Positions 56,763-64,000 of a DNA stretch of 64,000 nucleotides are shown one piece after another (position 1 is the stretch's first letter; each line of letters begins with the position of its first letter). Under the pieces are notes generated by a model that was not told where the DNA came from, searched no databases, and was given only the letters and a program-made list of their open reading frames with translations. This DNA comes from Cupriavidus necator (GTDB lineage Bacteria; Pseudomonadota; Gammaproteobacteria; Burkholderiales; Burkholderiaceae). The position numbers and the translations under genes are program-made. The stretch covers positions 3,782,001 through 3,846,000 of the forward strand of contig CP074381.1 in assembly GCA_022041995.1 (NCBI GenBank), read 5' to 3'.

Positions 56763-57767
56763 TCAATCTCCCTTAAAACCCGACGCCTTGATCACCGGCG
56801 TCCAACGTGCCGAGAGTGCGCTGGCGTATCCGGCAACCTCATCAGGGGTGCCGCCGGGCAGGATGTCATAGCCGGCGCGCGCCAGCTTTTCGCGCACGTC
56901 CGGCATGGCCAGAACCTTGCGCACGGCCTGATACCACTGCGTCGCCACCTCGGGCGGCGTGCCGGCGCGGACATAGAGCAGGTAGCGCGACGAGGTCACG
57001 AGGTTGGGAAAGCCGGATTCCGCAAAGGTCGGCACATCGGGCAAGGCATCGGCACGCTTTTCACCTGCCACGGCCAGCACGCGCAGCTTGCCGCCGCGAT
57101 GCAGCTCGGTGAAGGTCGTGATGGCGTCCATGCCCGCCGCGATCTGGTTGCCCATCATTTCCGTCGCCATTGCCGCGCCACCGCGATATGGCACCAGCGT
57201 GCTGCCGGTGCGGGACTGGCTGACGAACTCCACGGCAAGGAAATGCAGCAGCGTGCCAACCGTGCTGATGCCGATCGAGTAGTCAGCCGGCCTGGCCCTG
57301 CCGGCCTTGACGAAGTCGGCCAGCGTCTTGATGGGTGAGCTGGCGCTGACCGCTAGGCCGAACTGGACGCCGGTCACATCGGTGATCGTCTTGAAGTCCG
57401 TGGCCGGATTGAAGCGCATGTTGCTGTAGATCAGCGGCCCGATGAACATCGGGTCGACAGGTGCCAGCAGCACGGTGTTACCGTCAGCCGGGGCATTCTT
57501 CAGGTATTCGGCCGCCACGCGCGTGCCGGCACCGGGACGGTTGTCGACGATGACGGTGCGGCCCATGGCGTCTTTCAGCTTCTCGGACAGCAGGCGGCCC
57601 ATGTAGTCGGCCGGCCCGCCCGGCGGAAACGGCACGATGATGCGCGAGACCGACTGCGCCCAGGCGGCTCTCGAGAGCAGGCCACCGGTACACAAGGCGG
57701 CAGCGGTGCCGGCCAGCATGGCGCGGCGCGAAAGACGTGGGGTGAAAGCAGGATTGCGTTCGTTCAT
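56763..57767 (-). CDS. Bug/TctC-family periplasmic solute-binding protein
   Basis: The 334-residue protein has a signal peptide (MNERNPAFTPRLSRRAMLAG, an RR-containing signal, cleaved near AAWAQS) and Bug motifs: SRIIVPFPPGGPADYMGRLL (ligand-carboxylate-binding loop), TVIVDNRPGAGTRVAAEYLK, VPYRGGAAMATEMMGNQIAA and LPDVPTFAESGFPNLV. It is intact, unlike the Bug protein at 11523. AGGAGG precedes the ATG. It is 15 bp downstream of the amidase gene on the same strand, so it may bind the amide or the acid released by it. Confidence 0.93.
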   Translation of the reverse strand: MNERNPAFTPRLSRRAMLAGTAAALCTGGLLSRAAWAQSVSRIIVPFPPGGPADYMGRLLSEKLKDAMGRTVIVDNRPGAGTRVAAEYLKNAPADGNTVLLAPVDPMFIGPLIYSNMRFNPATDFKTITDVTGVQFGLAVSASSPIKTLADFVKAGRARPADYSIGISTVGTLLHFLAVEFVSQSRTGSTLVPYRGGAAMATEMMGNQIAAGMDAITTFTELHRGGKLRVLAVAGEKRADALPDVPTFAESGFPNLVTSSRYLLYVRAGTPPEVATQWYQAVRKVLAMPDVREKLARAGYDILPGGTPDEVAGYASALSARWTPVIKASGFKGD

Positions 57768-57782
57768 GGGAACCTCCTGGGT

Positions 57783-59204
57783 CTAGATGCCGGTTTGCAC
57801 GTCGGTGAAAGGGGTGAAGCGCGCCGCGGCTTCAATGGCCTGGCCGGCGCGCAGCAACAGGTCCTCGCGGAAGCGCCATGCCATCAGCTGCACGCCGACG
57901 GGCACGCCGTCGGCCATGCCTGTCGGCACGGACAGCCCGGGCATGCCCAGCATGGCCGTTGCCAGCAAGGGGCTCTGTGCGTGGAGCAAGGCACTGTTCT
58001 CTTCAGGCGTGCGGATATCCGCGTCTTGAACGCTCGGGCGCTGCCACGACACCGGCATCAGCACTAGCGGGTACGTTTGCATGAACAGCGACCAGTTGCG
58101 TGCGATCGCCTGGCGCCGCGACAAGGCATCCAGAAAGCCATCGCGATCGGTTTCAGGCATCCCGTCCAGCATGTTGCGCTGGCTTTTCCGCATGGCCTCG
58201 TCGCCATGCTGGTCCACGCCCGCAATGATGCTGCGGCGGCTGTCGTCGACCGTCAGCGTGCGCCACAATGCTGCCGCTTCCATGAAGTCAGGCAGGCTGG
58301 CTTCCTCGACGGCGTAGCCCGCTTGCTGCAACCAATGCGCGGCGCTGTCCAGCGCTGCGCTGACCGCGGGATCGACTGGAATGCCCGGACAGCGTCGGAA
58401 CAGCGCCACGCGGATCGGCCCCGGCGGCAATGGCAGTTCCAGCGGCACCGGCACCCAGGCGGGGTCGCGCCCGTCGGGGCGTGCCATGGCGTGATAGCCG
58501 AGGCGCAGGTCGGCAATGCTGCGTGCCAGCGGCCCTTGCACGGACATGAGTTGCGGCGTGATGCTTCTCTCGACCGTGGCCGACGGGTTGTACGCCGGCA
58601 CCCGCCCCGTCGTTGGCCGCAAGCCGACGACACCGCAGGCATAGGCCGGATAGCGAATCGAGCCGCCGATGTCGTTGCCATGCGCCAGCGCCCCCATGCC
58701 GGAAGCGACCGCGGCAGCGGCTCCGCCGCTGGAACCGCCGGGGGTGATATCCGCATCCCACGGATTCAGCGTGCGCCCGTGCAGGCCGTTTTCGGTGAAC
58801 CAGCGCGATGAATAGGTAGCCGTATTGCTGCGCCCGACGATGATGGCCCCGGCACTGCGCAGGTTTGCAACGACAGGCGCATCCTCGCGCGCGATGTTGT
58901 GCTTCAGCGGAATCACGCCGTTGGTGGTGGCATGGCCCGCCTGGTCGACATTGATCTTGATCGTGACCGGCACGCCATGGAGCGGCCCCAGTTCTGCGCC
59001 CTCAGCGACCTGGCGGTCCGCGGCATCCGCGCTGGCCAGCGCCTCTTCTGCCAGCACCGCCGGCAACGCATTCAGACGTGGGTTAAGGGCGTCGATGCGG
59101 GCCAGCACGCTGGCCGTGACCTCGCGGCAGGAAATCTCCCGCCGCCGCACGGCATCGGCAATGTCGACGGCGCTCCAGCGCCAAAGCGTTTCATCAGGTT
59201 TCAC
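57783..59204 (-). CDS. Amidase signature family hydrolase
   Basis: The 473-residue enzyme has the amidase signature with the Ser-cisSer-Lys triad. The lysine is in VPVTIKINVDQAG, the glycine-serine-rich loop DITPGGSSGGAAAAVASGMG carries the first serine, and GNDIGGSIRYPA carries the nucleophile region. It starts at GTG (59204) with GGGAG upstream. It hydrolyses a small amide to acid and ammonia. The intact Bug protein gene is next in the operon and a GntR regulator gene lies 106 bp upstream on the same strand. Confidence 0.92.
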   Translation of the reverse strand: MKPDETLWRWSAVDIADAVRRREISCREVTASVLARIDALNPRLNALPAVLAEEALASADAADRQVAEGAELGPLHGVPVTIKINVDQAGHATTNGVIPLKHNIAREDAPVVANLRSAGAIIVGRSNTATYSSRWFTENGLHGRTLNPWDADITPGGSSGGAAAAVASGMGALAHGNDIGGSIRYPAYACGVVGLRPTTGRVPAYNPSATVERSITPQLMSVQGPLARSIADLRLGYHAMARPDGRDPAWVPVPLELPLPPGPIRVALFRRCPGIPVDPAVSAALDSAAHWLQQAGYAVEEASLPDFMEAAALWRTLTVDDSRRSIIAGVDQHGDEAMRKSQRNMLDGMPETDRDGFLDALSRRQAIARNWSLFMQTYPLVLMPVSWQRPSVQDADIRTPEENSALLHAQSPLLATAMLGMPGLSVPTGMADGVPVGVQLMAWRFREDLLLRAGQAIEAAARFTPFTDVQTGI

Positions 59205-59310
59205 GTCAAGGCTCCCAGGATTCAGGCAATAGGAATCCCACCCGCCGTGCCGGAGGCGACGATGGCGGTTGGGTGTGCAGAAAAAAAGGGGACGCTAGCG
59301 CGTCAGGGAA

Positions 59311-60087
59311 TCAGTCGCCCGGGCTCATCAACAAGCTCCCGCGATCCACCCGGGACTCGGCCTCGAGGGCCAGGGACTCCGCGTGCTCCATGTGCTCTTG
59401 CATCAGGGCACGCGCACGCTCGGGGTCGCGCGACCGGAAGGCTTCGATCAACGCGTTGTGGCTGTGGAAGATCTCTTCATCGAAGTCGTCGAAATCGTCC
59501 TGGGCATTGCGCACCACAATGACGCGGCGAATGATGTCGTTGAGCAGGCGGCAGAACAGCGCCAGCATCGGGCTGCTGCACGCATCGGCCAGCCGGTCGT
59601 GAAACAGCAGGTCGGCTTCGCGCCGCTCGTTCCAGTCCGTGCTGCCGCCATGTTCAGGGTGGCTCAGCCCGACCAGTGCTTCCAGATCGGCGATATCGGC
59701 ATCGGTCAGGCGCAAGGCGGCGTTGGCGGCCAGTTCAGGCTCAACGGCGCGGCGCAGGGCGTACAGCGTGACGATGTCGACTGACTGGAAGTACAGGAAG
59801 TTGGACACTGCCTCCAGGCATCGCTCATAGGGCGGTTGCGTCAGCGTGGCGCCGCCGTTCGGCCCCGTGCTGACCTTGACCAGCCCCTGGGCCTGCAGCG
59901 AGGCAAGCGCCTCACGCACCGTCCCGCGCGCAACGCCCATCTGTTCGATCAGCGCCGCTTCCTGCGGCAGCTTGTCGCCGACCTTCTGGTGCGACTGCAC
60001 GATCCAGCGCTTGATATCGTTGACCACCTGGTCCGAACGCTTCACGCGTTTGCTGCCCTCTATCTGAGGGGTAGGCTTGAAGTCCAT
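59311..60087 (-). CDS. GntR-family (FadR/FCD subfamily) transcriptional regulator
   Basis: The 258-residue protein has a GntR winged helix-turn-helix (VNDIKRWIVQSHQKVGDKLP, ALIEQMGVARGTVREALASL) and an FCD effector domain of alpha-helices with the metal/ligand residues in DLEALV, FHDRLADACSSPMLALFCRL and FHSHNALIEAF. FCD regulators usually sense organic acids. Candidates for control are the downstream amidase-Bug genes or the nearby sugar-acid cluster. A distinctive AT-rich dyad lies directly before its start codon. Confidence 0.92.
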   Translation of the reverse strand: MDFKPTPQIEGSKRVKRSDQVVNDIKRWIVQSHQKVGDKLPQEAALIEQMGVARGTVREALASLQAQGLVKVSTGPNGGATLTQPPYERCLEAVSNFLYFQSVDIVTLYALRRAVEPELAANAALRLTDADIADLEALVGLSHPEHGGSTDWNERREADLLFHDRLADACSSPMLALFCRLLNDIIRRVIVVRNAQDDFDDFDEEIFHSHNALIEAFRSRDPERARALMQEHMEHAESLALEAESRVDRGSLLMSPGD

Positions 60088-60099
60088 CGTTTCGTATTT

Positions 60100-60119
60100 A
60101 TGATCATAATTATCATGAT
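60100..60119. promoter_or_regulatory. AT-rich dyad upstream of the GntR gene
   Basis: The 20 bp ATGATCATAATTATCATGAT are a near-palindrome around ATAATTAT, with two mismatched pairs. They stand out sharply from the GC-rich context and lie 13 bp before the GntR start codon. This is a likely operator for autoregulation, overlapping the promoter. Confidence 0.55.
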
Positions 60120-60347
60120 TATGGTCAACGAGCGGGCTTTTCCTATGCGGGTATTCCGGCGGCAGGCCTGAACGCGTAATCGGGGCGCAAGAAATCAGTA
60201 CAAGGAGATCTCGAAGCCACCGACATTCGCGCTGTCCGCATGCTCAACGGCGAACGAAAACCGTCGATTCGGCCCATGGGCCTGGAGTGGCGTTTGGTCG
60301 TCGCCTATACCTGACGCAAGCCAACCATCTTCATACCGAGGTATCCC

Positions 60348-60667
60348 ATGCACCACGCCTTTCCACCCGACGACCCCAACGCCATGGCCTATTGGCGCGC
60401 GCGCCGCATGGTGCGCGCCCTGCGCGGCTGGTATATCCACCTGCTGGTCTACGCCGTCGTCAATGGCTGGCTTTGGTTCCGCTTCTTCTACTTTCCGTCG
60501 CCGCCGTGGTCGCATTCCGCCACCACCGGCTGGCCGTGGCCGCTGACCACCACCCTGGCCTGGGCCTGGCGCTGACGGTGCATGGGTTGCTGGTGTGGAC
60601 GCGACTGTCGCGCCGCGGACGTGACTGGGAACAGCGCAAGATCCAGGAATTCATGGATCGCCAGTGA
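60348..60667 (+). pseudogene. 2TM-domain membrane protein, one-base frameshift
   Basis: The frame starts MHHAFPPDDPNAMAYWRARR and gives two transmembrane helices. As recorded it stops after TLAWAWR at 60575. Restoring one G in the run at 60562-60564 gives TLAWGLALTVHGLLVWTRLS and the natural end RRGRDWEQRKIQEFMDRQ at 60667, about 106 residues. The whole protein matches the N-terminal membrane domain of the histidine kinase at 61482 (compare RRRVRALRFFYMHAMLYVAV and GRQWEERKIAQYM). It reads towards the convergent response-regulator gene, with only 38 bp between them. Function is probably modulation of, or independent sensing beside, that kinase (inference). Confidence 0.8.
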
Positions 60668-60705
60668 ATCCCTCAGCCGGCGGCGCAGTAGCGCCGCCGG
60701 CCGCG

Positions 60706-61467
60706 TTACATCTGCCGGAACCGGTGCATGTAGGCGCGCGATACCGGCAGCTCGGCTTCGCTGTCGCGCATCCGGACAAAGAGCCGTCCTGACTCATCGC
60801 GGCGCGTGCCGGCCACGTATTCCATGTTGACGATGGACGAGCGGTGGATCTGCCAGAACACCTCGGGATCGAGGCCGGCGATCAACTCCGCCAGCGGCGT
60901 GCGGATCAGGTGCTCGCCATCGCGGGTATGCACGACCACGTACTTGTCGTCGCTCTGGAAATACATCACCTCCTGGATCGGCACGTGGCTGGTGGTGTTG
61001 CCGCGGCTGGCGCGTACCCAGCGCAGCTGCCCGCCGTTATCCGCGCGCGGCTGGGCGCGGGTGAGCTGGTTCAACAGCTGGGCCAGTTCAGGCAAGGGCG
61101 CAGCTTCCTGCAACGCCTTGCGCAGCCGCTCGATGGTGCGGCCAAGGCGCTCCTCGCTGACCGGCTTGACCAGGTAGTCGACTGCCGCGCGCTCGAACGC
61201 ATCGAGCGCGAATTCGTCATAGGCCGTGACGAACACCAGCCGCGTATCGGTTTCAATCCCTTGCGCCACCTCGAGGCCGGACAGGCCGGGCATCTTGATG
61301 TCGAGGAAGGCGACGCTCGGCGACAACCGTGCGATGGCGTCGGCGGCTTCGATGCCATTGGCCGCCTCGGCAACGATCTGCAGTTCCGGCCAGAGGCGTT
61401 GCAGCTTGCCGCGCAGGTACGCGCGCAGGTGCTCTTCATCGTCGGCAATCAGGGCGGTGGGCGTCAT
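60706..61467 (-). CDS. LytR/AlgR-type response regulator with LytTR DNA-binding domain
   Basis: The 253-residue regulator has a receiver domain with acidic pocket TALIADDEEHL, phospho-acceptor Asp56 (VAFLDIKMPG), the Thr in VFVTAYDE and the Lys in DYLVKPVSEE. A C-terminal LytTR DNA-binding domain follows (SHVPIQEVMYFQSDDKYVVV, RSSIVNMEYVAGTRR). It is the partner of the histidine kinase whose gene ends 14 bp upstream. Such systems control surface, twitching or cell-wall genes. Confidence 0.93.
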   Translation of the reverse strand: MTPTALIADDEEHLRAYLRGKLQRLWPELQIVAEAANGIEAADAIARLSPSVAFLDIKMPGLSGLEVAQGIETDTRLVFVTAYDEFALDAFERAAVDYLVKPVSEERLGRTIERLRKALQEAAPLPELAQLLNQLTRAQPRADNGGQLRWVRASRGNTTSHVPIQEVMYFQSDDKYVVVHTRDGEHLIRTPLAELIAGLDPEVFWQIHRSSIVNMEYVAGTRRDESGRLFVRMRDSEAELPVSRAYMHRFRQM

Positions 61468-61481
61468 GGAGCGTCTGCGTT

Positions 61482-62396
61482 TCAGGATTGGCGCGGCAGC
61501 GGGATTTCGATCAGTACGGCAGTGCCCGGCGCGCGCTCTTCGATTCGCACATGGGCATCGCCGTCATACAACACGGCCAGCCGCTCACGCAGGTTCGAAA
61601 GCCCGACGCCGGCACCCGCCGAGGGGCGAAAGCCCATGCCATCGTCCTCGATGGTTGCAAGCATGCGCGGGCCGCGCCGCTCCAGCCGGACCAGCAGCCG
61701 CCCGCCTTCGACCTTCGGCTCCAGCCCATGCTTGATCGCATTCTCGACCACGGGCTGCAGCAGCATCGGCGCCAGCGGCATCGGCTCAAGTTCCGGGTCG
61801 ACGTCGACTGAATAATGCAGCCGGTCACCCATGCGGATGCGGATCAGCGCCAGATAGTCACGCAGCAGCTTCGCCTCCTGCGCCACCGTGCCTTGCGTGG
61901 CGCGGCTGGCTGCAAGCGACGCGCGCAGATAGGCGATGAAATGCTCCAGCATCAGCGTGGCCTTCTGCGGCGCGGGCTCGATCAGGCTGACCACGTTGGC
62001 CAGGGTGTTGAACAGGAAGTGCGGCTCGATCTGGGCCTGCAGCAGACGCATGCGGGCTTCCACCAACTGCTTCTCCGTCGACAGCGTGCGCACCTGTTCC
62101 TGCGCCATGTATTGTGCGATCTTGCGTTCTTCCCACTGTCGCCCAAGCAGGCCGACGCGGCCCCAGGTCATGACGCCATGCACGGCAAGGCCGATGCCCC
62201 AGCCCATAAGCGGGGCGCCAGACCAGGGGCGATGCGGCGACGTCACCACGTTGATCCCGATCAGCAATGCATTGACCGCCACGTAGAGCATGGCGTGCAT
62301 GTAGAAGAAGCGGAGTGCGCGCACGCGGCGGCGAGCGTCTTCGTAGGCGCGCTGTTCGGGGGCGGATCGCCAGATGCGGGAGTTGGGGGAATGCAC
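61482..62396 (-). CDS. LytS/AlgZ-type sensor histidine kinase with N-terminal 2TM domain
   Basis: The 304-residue membrane kinase has two N-terminal hydrophobic helices (about residues 28-85), a short coiled linker, and the His-kinase domain with the phospho-acceptor His in QIEPHFLFNTLANVV. The ATPase boxes follow: LQPVVENAIKHGL (N box) and IEDDGMGF (G1 box), plus GVGLSNLRERL. It phosphorylates the LytTR regulator encoded immediately downstream. The same 2TM domain occurs as a separate protein at 60348. Confidence 0.93.
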   Translation of the reverse strand: MHSPNSRIWRSAPEQRAYEDARRRVRALRFFYMHAMLYVAVNALLIGINVVTSPHRPWSGAPLMGWGIGLAVHGVMTWGRVGLLGRQWEERKIAQYMAQEQVRTLSTEKQLVEARMRLLQAQIEPHFLFNTLANVVSLIEPAPQKATLMLEHFIAYLRASLAASRATQGTVAQEAKLLRDYLALIRIRMGDRLHYSVDVDPELEPMPLAPMLLQPVVENAIKHGLEPKVEGGRLLVRLERRGPRMLATIEDDGMGFRPSAGAGVGLSNLRERLAVLYDGDAHVRIEERAPGTAVLIEIPLPRQS

Positions 62397-62716
62397 GGGC
62401 GGGCGGTGGGGGGCGGAGATGGAGGGAGGTTACCACTGCGCTCCGGGCTCTGATACGGCGGTGCCGGGAATCGACAGATTGGCGGCGTGGATCGCCGGAA
62501 AGCAGACGCAGACCGCCTGGCGCCCTTCCCCCGGAGCTTCCGGCGCGCCGGTGCCGTCACCCTGCAAATCGATAAAACTACTGAAACAGCCACCGTTACC
62601 GTTTTGTGCCTACAATTGCCGCATAACAAACCTGCCTGACCACCGTCGCACCGGGTCCGCGACACAAGCCGTGGCCAGCGCAGTTCCTGAACGGGCAATA
62701 AGAAGAGCAACAACGC
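62397..62716. other. Divergent intergenic region, 320 bp
   Basis: The gap separates the kinase gene (minus) from the helicase gene (plus). The part from about 62565 to 62640 is AT-richer and contains TACAAT at 62611-62616, a possible -10 element for the helicase, without a clear -35. No gene or repeat was identified. Confidence 0.45.
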
Positions 62717-64000
62717 ATGGCCACGCTGATTCCCGCGCTGGGTTCGGTCACTTCGCGCATGACCAGTGGAGAGAGACGCTTCGCCGAGCGTCTGGAGACA
62801 AAGCTGGAAGACGACTACCTGTGCTGGTATGACGTCGCCATCGGCGAGAAGACCAGGCACCCCGATTTCATCGTCTTCCATCCCAGCCGGGGTCTGCTGG
62901 TGCTGGAGGTCAAGGACTGGCGGCTGGATACCATCCGGGAGATCGACCAGCGCGATGTCACGCTGCTGACGGATCGCGGGCTGGTGCGGGAGATGAATCC
63001 CCTCGAGCAAGCCCGGCAGTACATGTTCTATGTCACCAACCTGCTGCAGCGCGATCCGCAGCTGGTCTGGCCCAGCGGCTCACTGAAGGGCAAACCCTTC
63101 TTCCCCTACGGCTGCGGCGTCGTCCTGCCCAACATCACGCGCGCGCAGTTCGACAAGACCAACCTCGGCGACGTCCTGCCGCCACACCTGGTGATCTGCC
63201 AGGACGAGATGTACGAGACGGTCGACGCAGAACACTTCCAGCAGCGCCTGTGGGAGATGTTCCCGGTCAAGTTCACCTTCAAGCTTGCCTTGCCGCAGAT
63301 CGAGCGGATCCGCTGGCACCTGTTTCCGCAGATCCGCATGCCGGAGCAGCGCGCGCTGTTTCCGGAGGATGCCGCCAAGCCACTGGACATGCCGGATATC
63401 CTTCGCGTCATGGACCTTCAGCAGGAGCAGCTGGCCCGCAGCCTGGGCGAAGGCCACCGGGTGATTCACGGCGTCGCCGGCTCCGGCAAGACGATGATCC
63501 TCGGCTACCGGGCGGAGCATCTGGCCAAGATCGTAAGCCGGCCGGTCCTCGTGCTTTGCTACAACAAGACCCTCGCCGCCAAGCTGGCGGCGACGATGAT
63601 CGAGAAAGGCATCGAAGAGAAGGTCCACGTTTATAACTTCCATGCGTGGTGCTCTCGGCAACTAGAAACTTACGGTATTGACCGGCCGAAGGGGCGCCCA
63701 AGCGATGCGCTCTTTGAGGAAATGGTGAATCGGGTCATCCAGGGCGTGGACCGCAAGGCAATCCCGGCGGGCCAGTACGATGCCGTGCTTATCGACGAGG
63801 GCCATGACTTCCGGCCGGAGTGGTTCAAGCTGGTGGTCCAGATGGTGAATCCGGAAAGCAATTCGCTATTGGTGCTTTATGACGACGCGCAGTCCATATA
63901 TGGCGGCGCCAGGAAGCGCGGGATGACCTTCGCCAGTGTGGGCGTCCAGGCCCGTGGTCGTACGACCATTCTCAAGCTGAACTATCGCAATACCCAGGAA
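62717..64000 (+). CDS. NERD-domain superfamily I helicase (3' end outside window)
   Basis: The frame is open from the ATG at 62717 to the end of the window (428 codons). The N terminus (MATLIPALGSVTSRMTSGER) leads into a nuclease-related NERD domain with DFIVFHPSRGLLVLEVKDWR (the D...ExK nuclease core). From about residue 245 a UvrD-like helicase domain follows, with Walker A GVAGSGKTMILGYRA, VLVLCYNKTLAAKLA, Walker B DAVLIDEGHDFRPEW and DDAQSIYGG. The remaining helicase motifs are beyond the window. It probably acts on DNA or RNA ends in repair, or in defence, where NERD-helicases are often found. No defence genes are visible on the left side. Confidence 0.88.
   Translation, partial: MATLIPALGSVTSRMTSGERRFAERLETKLEDDYLCWYDVAIGEKTRHPDFIVFHPSRGLLVLEVKDWRLDTIREIDQRDVTLLTDRGLVREMNPLEQARQYMFYVTNLLQRDPQLVWPSGSLKGKPFFPYGCGVVLPNITRAQFDKTNLGDVLPPHLVICQDEMYETVDAEHFQQRLWEMFPVKFTFKLALPQIERIRWHLFPQIRMPEQRALFPEDAAKPLDMPDILRVMDLQQEQLARSLGEGHRVIHGVAGSGKTMILGYRAEHLAKIVSRPVLVLCYNKTLAAKLAATMIEKGIEEKVHVYNFHAWCSRQLETYGIDRPKGRPSDALFEEMVNRVIQGVDRKAIPAGQYDAVLIDEGHDFRPEWFKLVVQMVNPESNSLLVLYDDAQSIYGGARKRGMTFASVGVQARGRTTILKLNYRNTQE

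Overview
The window is GC-rich, densely coded DNA from a beta-proteobacterium, most probably Cupriavidus or a close Ralstonia-type relative. The order hemA, prfA, prmC, grxD, ubiX at the left end is the usual Burkholderiaceae housekeeping block. Several Bug/TctC-type binding proteins, a TRAP transporter and many LysR-type regulators also fit a soil catabolic generalist. No tRNA, rRNA, complete insertion sequence or CRISPR array was seen.

Layout. 1-4490: translation and cofactor core genes, with a small Ala-rich lipoprotein inserted between prfA and prmC. 4523-9763: a lysine-oxidation pair (lysine 6-dehydrogenase-like enzyme and an ALDH7 semialdehyde dehydrogenase) divergent from an Lrp regulator and a DapB-like protein with altered active-site residues. 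9931-17112: ClC channel, Bug protein, acyl-CoA ligase, LysR, HxlR and a MATE exporter. 17148-23012: an RND efflux operon (adaptor, pump, outer-membrane factor). 23195-30980: a large secreted repeat protein, a membrane metallophosphoesterase, EttA, a zinc-ribbon-like protein ending in a natural hexahistidine, a YgjP-type protein and a GH114 lipoprotein.

31146-47029 is the most distinctive part, a catabolic island. It has two amidohydrolase-2 paralogues, a UbiD decarboxylase with its own UbiX, a three-subunit molybdenum hydroxylase, two NCS2 nucleobase-type permeases, a His-rich CobW GTPase, an 8-oxoguanine-deaminase-like hydrolase, and LysR and AraC regulators. Together they look like uptake, hydroxylation, deamination, decarboxylation and hydrolysis of an N-heterocyclic (purine- or pyrimidine-like) acid. 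The substrate is not known.

47168-49540 is an accessory patch: a compact multi-hairpin RNA candidate ahead of a 62-residue gene, a palindrome of about 690 bp, an XRE regulator and a Phd/VapC pair whose toxin is damaged. 49683-56755 encodes uptake and breakdown of a hexonate/hexuronate (TRAP transporter, fructuronate reductase-like enzyme, mannonate dehydratase, Zn alcohol dehydrogenase) and ends in a 22-codon stub of a KDG kinase. 56763-60119 holds a Bug protein, an amidase and a GntR regulator. 60348-62396 is a LytS/LytR-type two-component system with a free-standing copy of its membrane domain. The window ends inside a NERD-domain helicase.

Five otherwise well-preserved genes (Bug protein near 12382, RND pump near 18731, Mo-hydroxylase large subunit near 39417, deaminase near 46715, 2TM protein near 60563) each lose frame by one missing G or C in a G/C run. 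This pattern suggests assembly error as much as gene decay. Coordinates for these five genes span the whole reconstructed reading frame.
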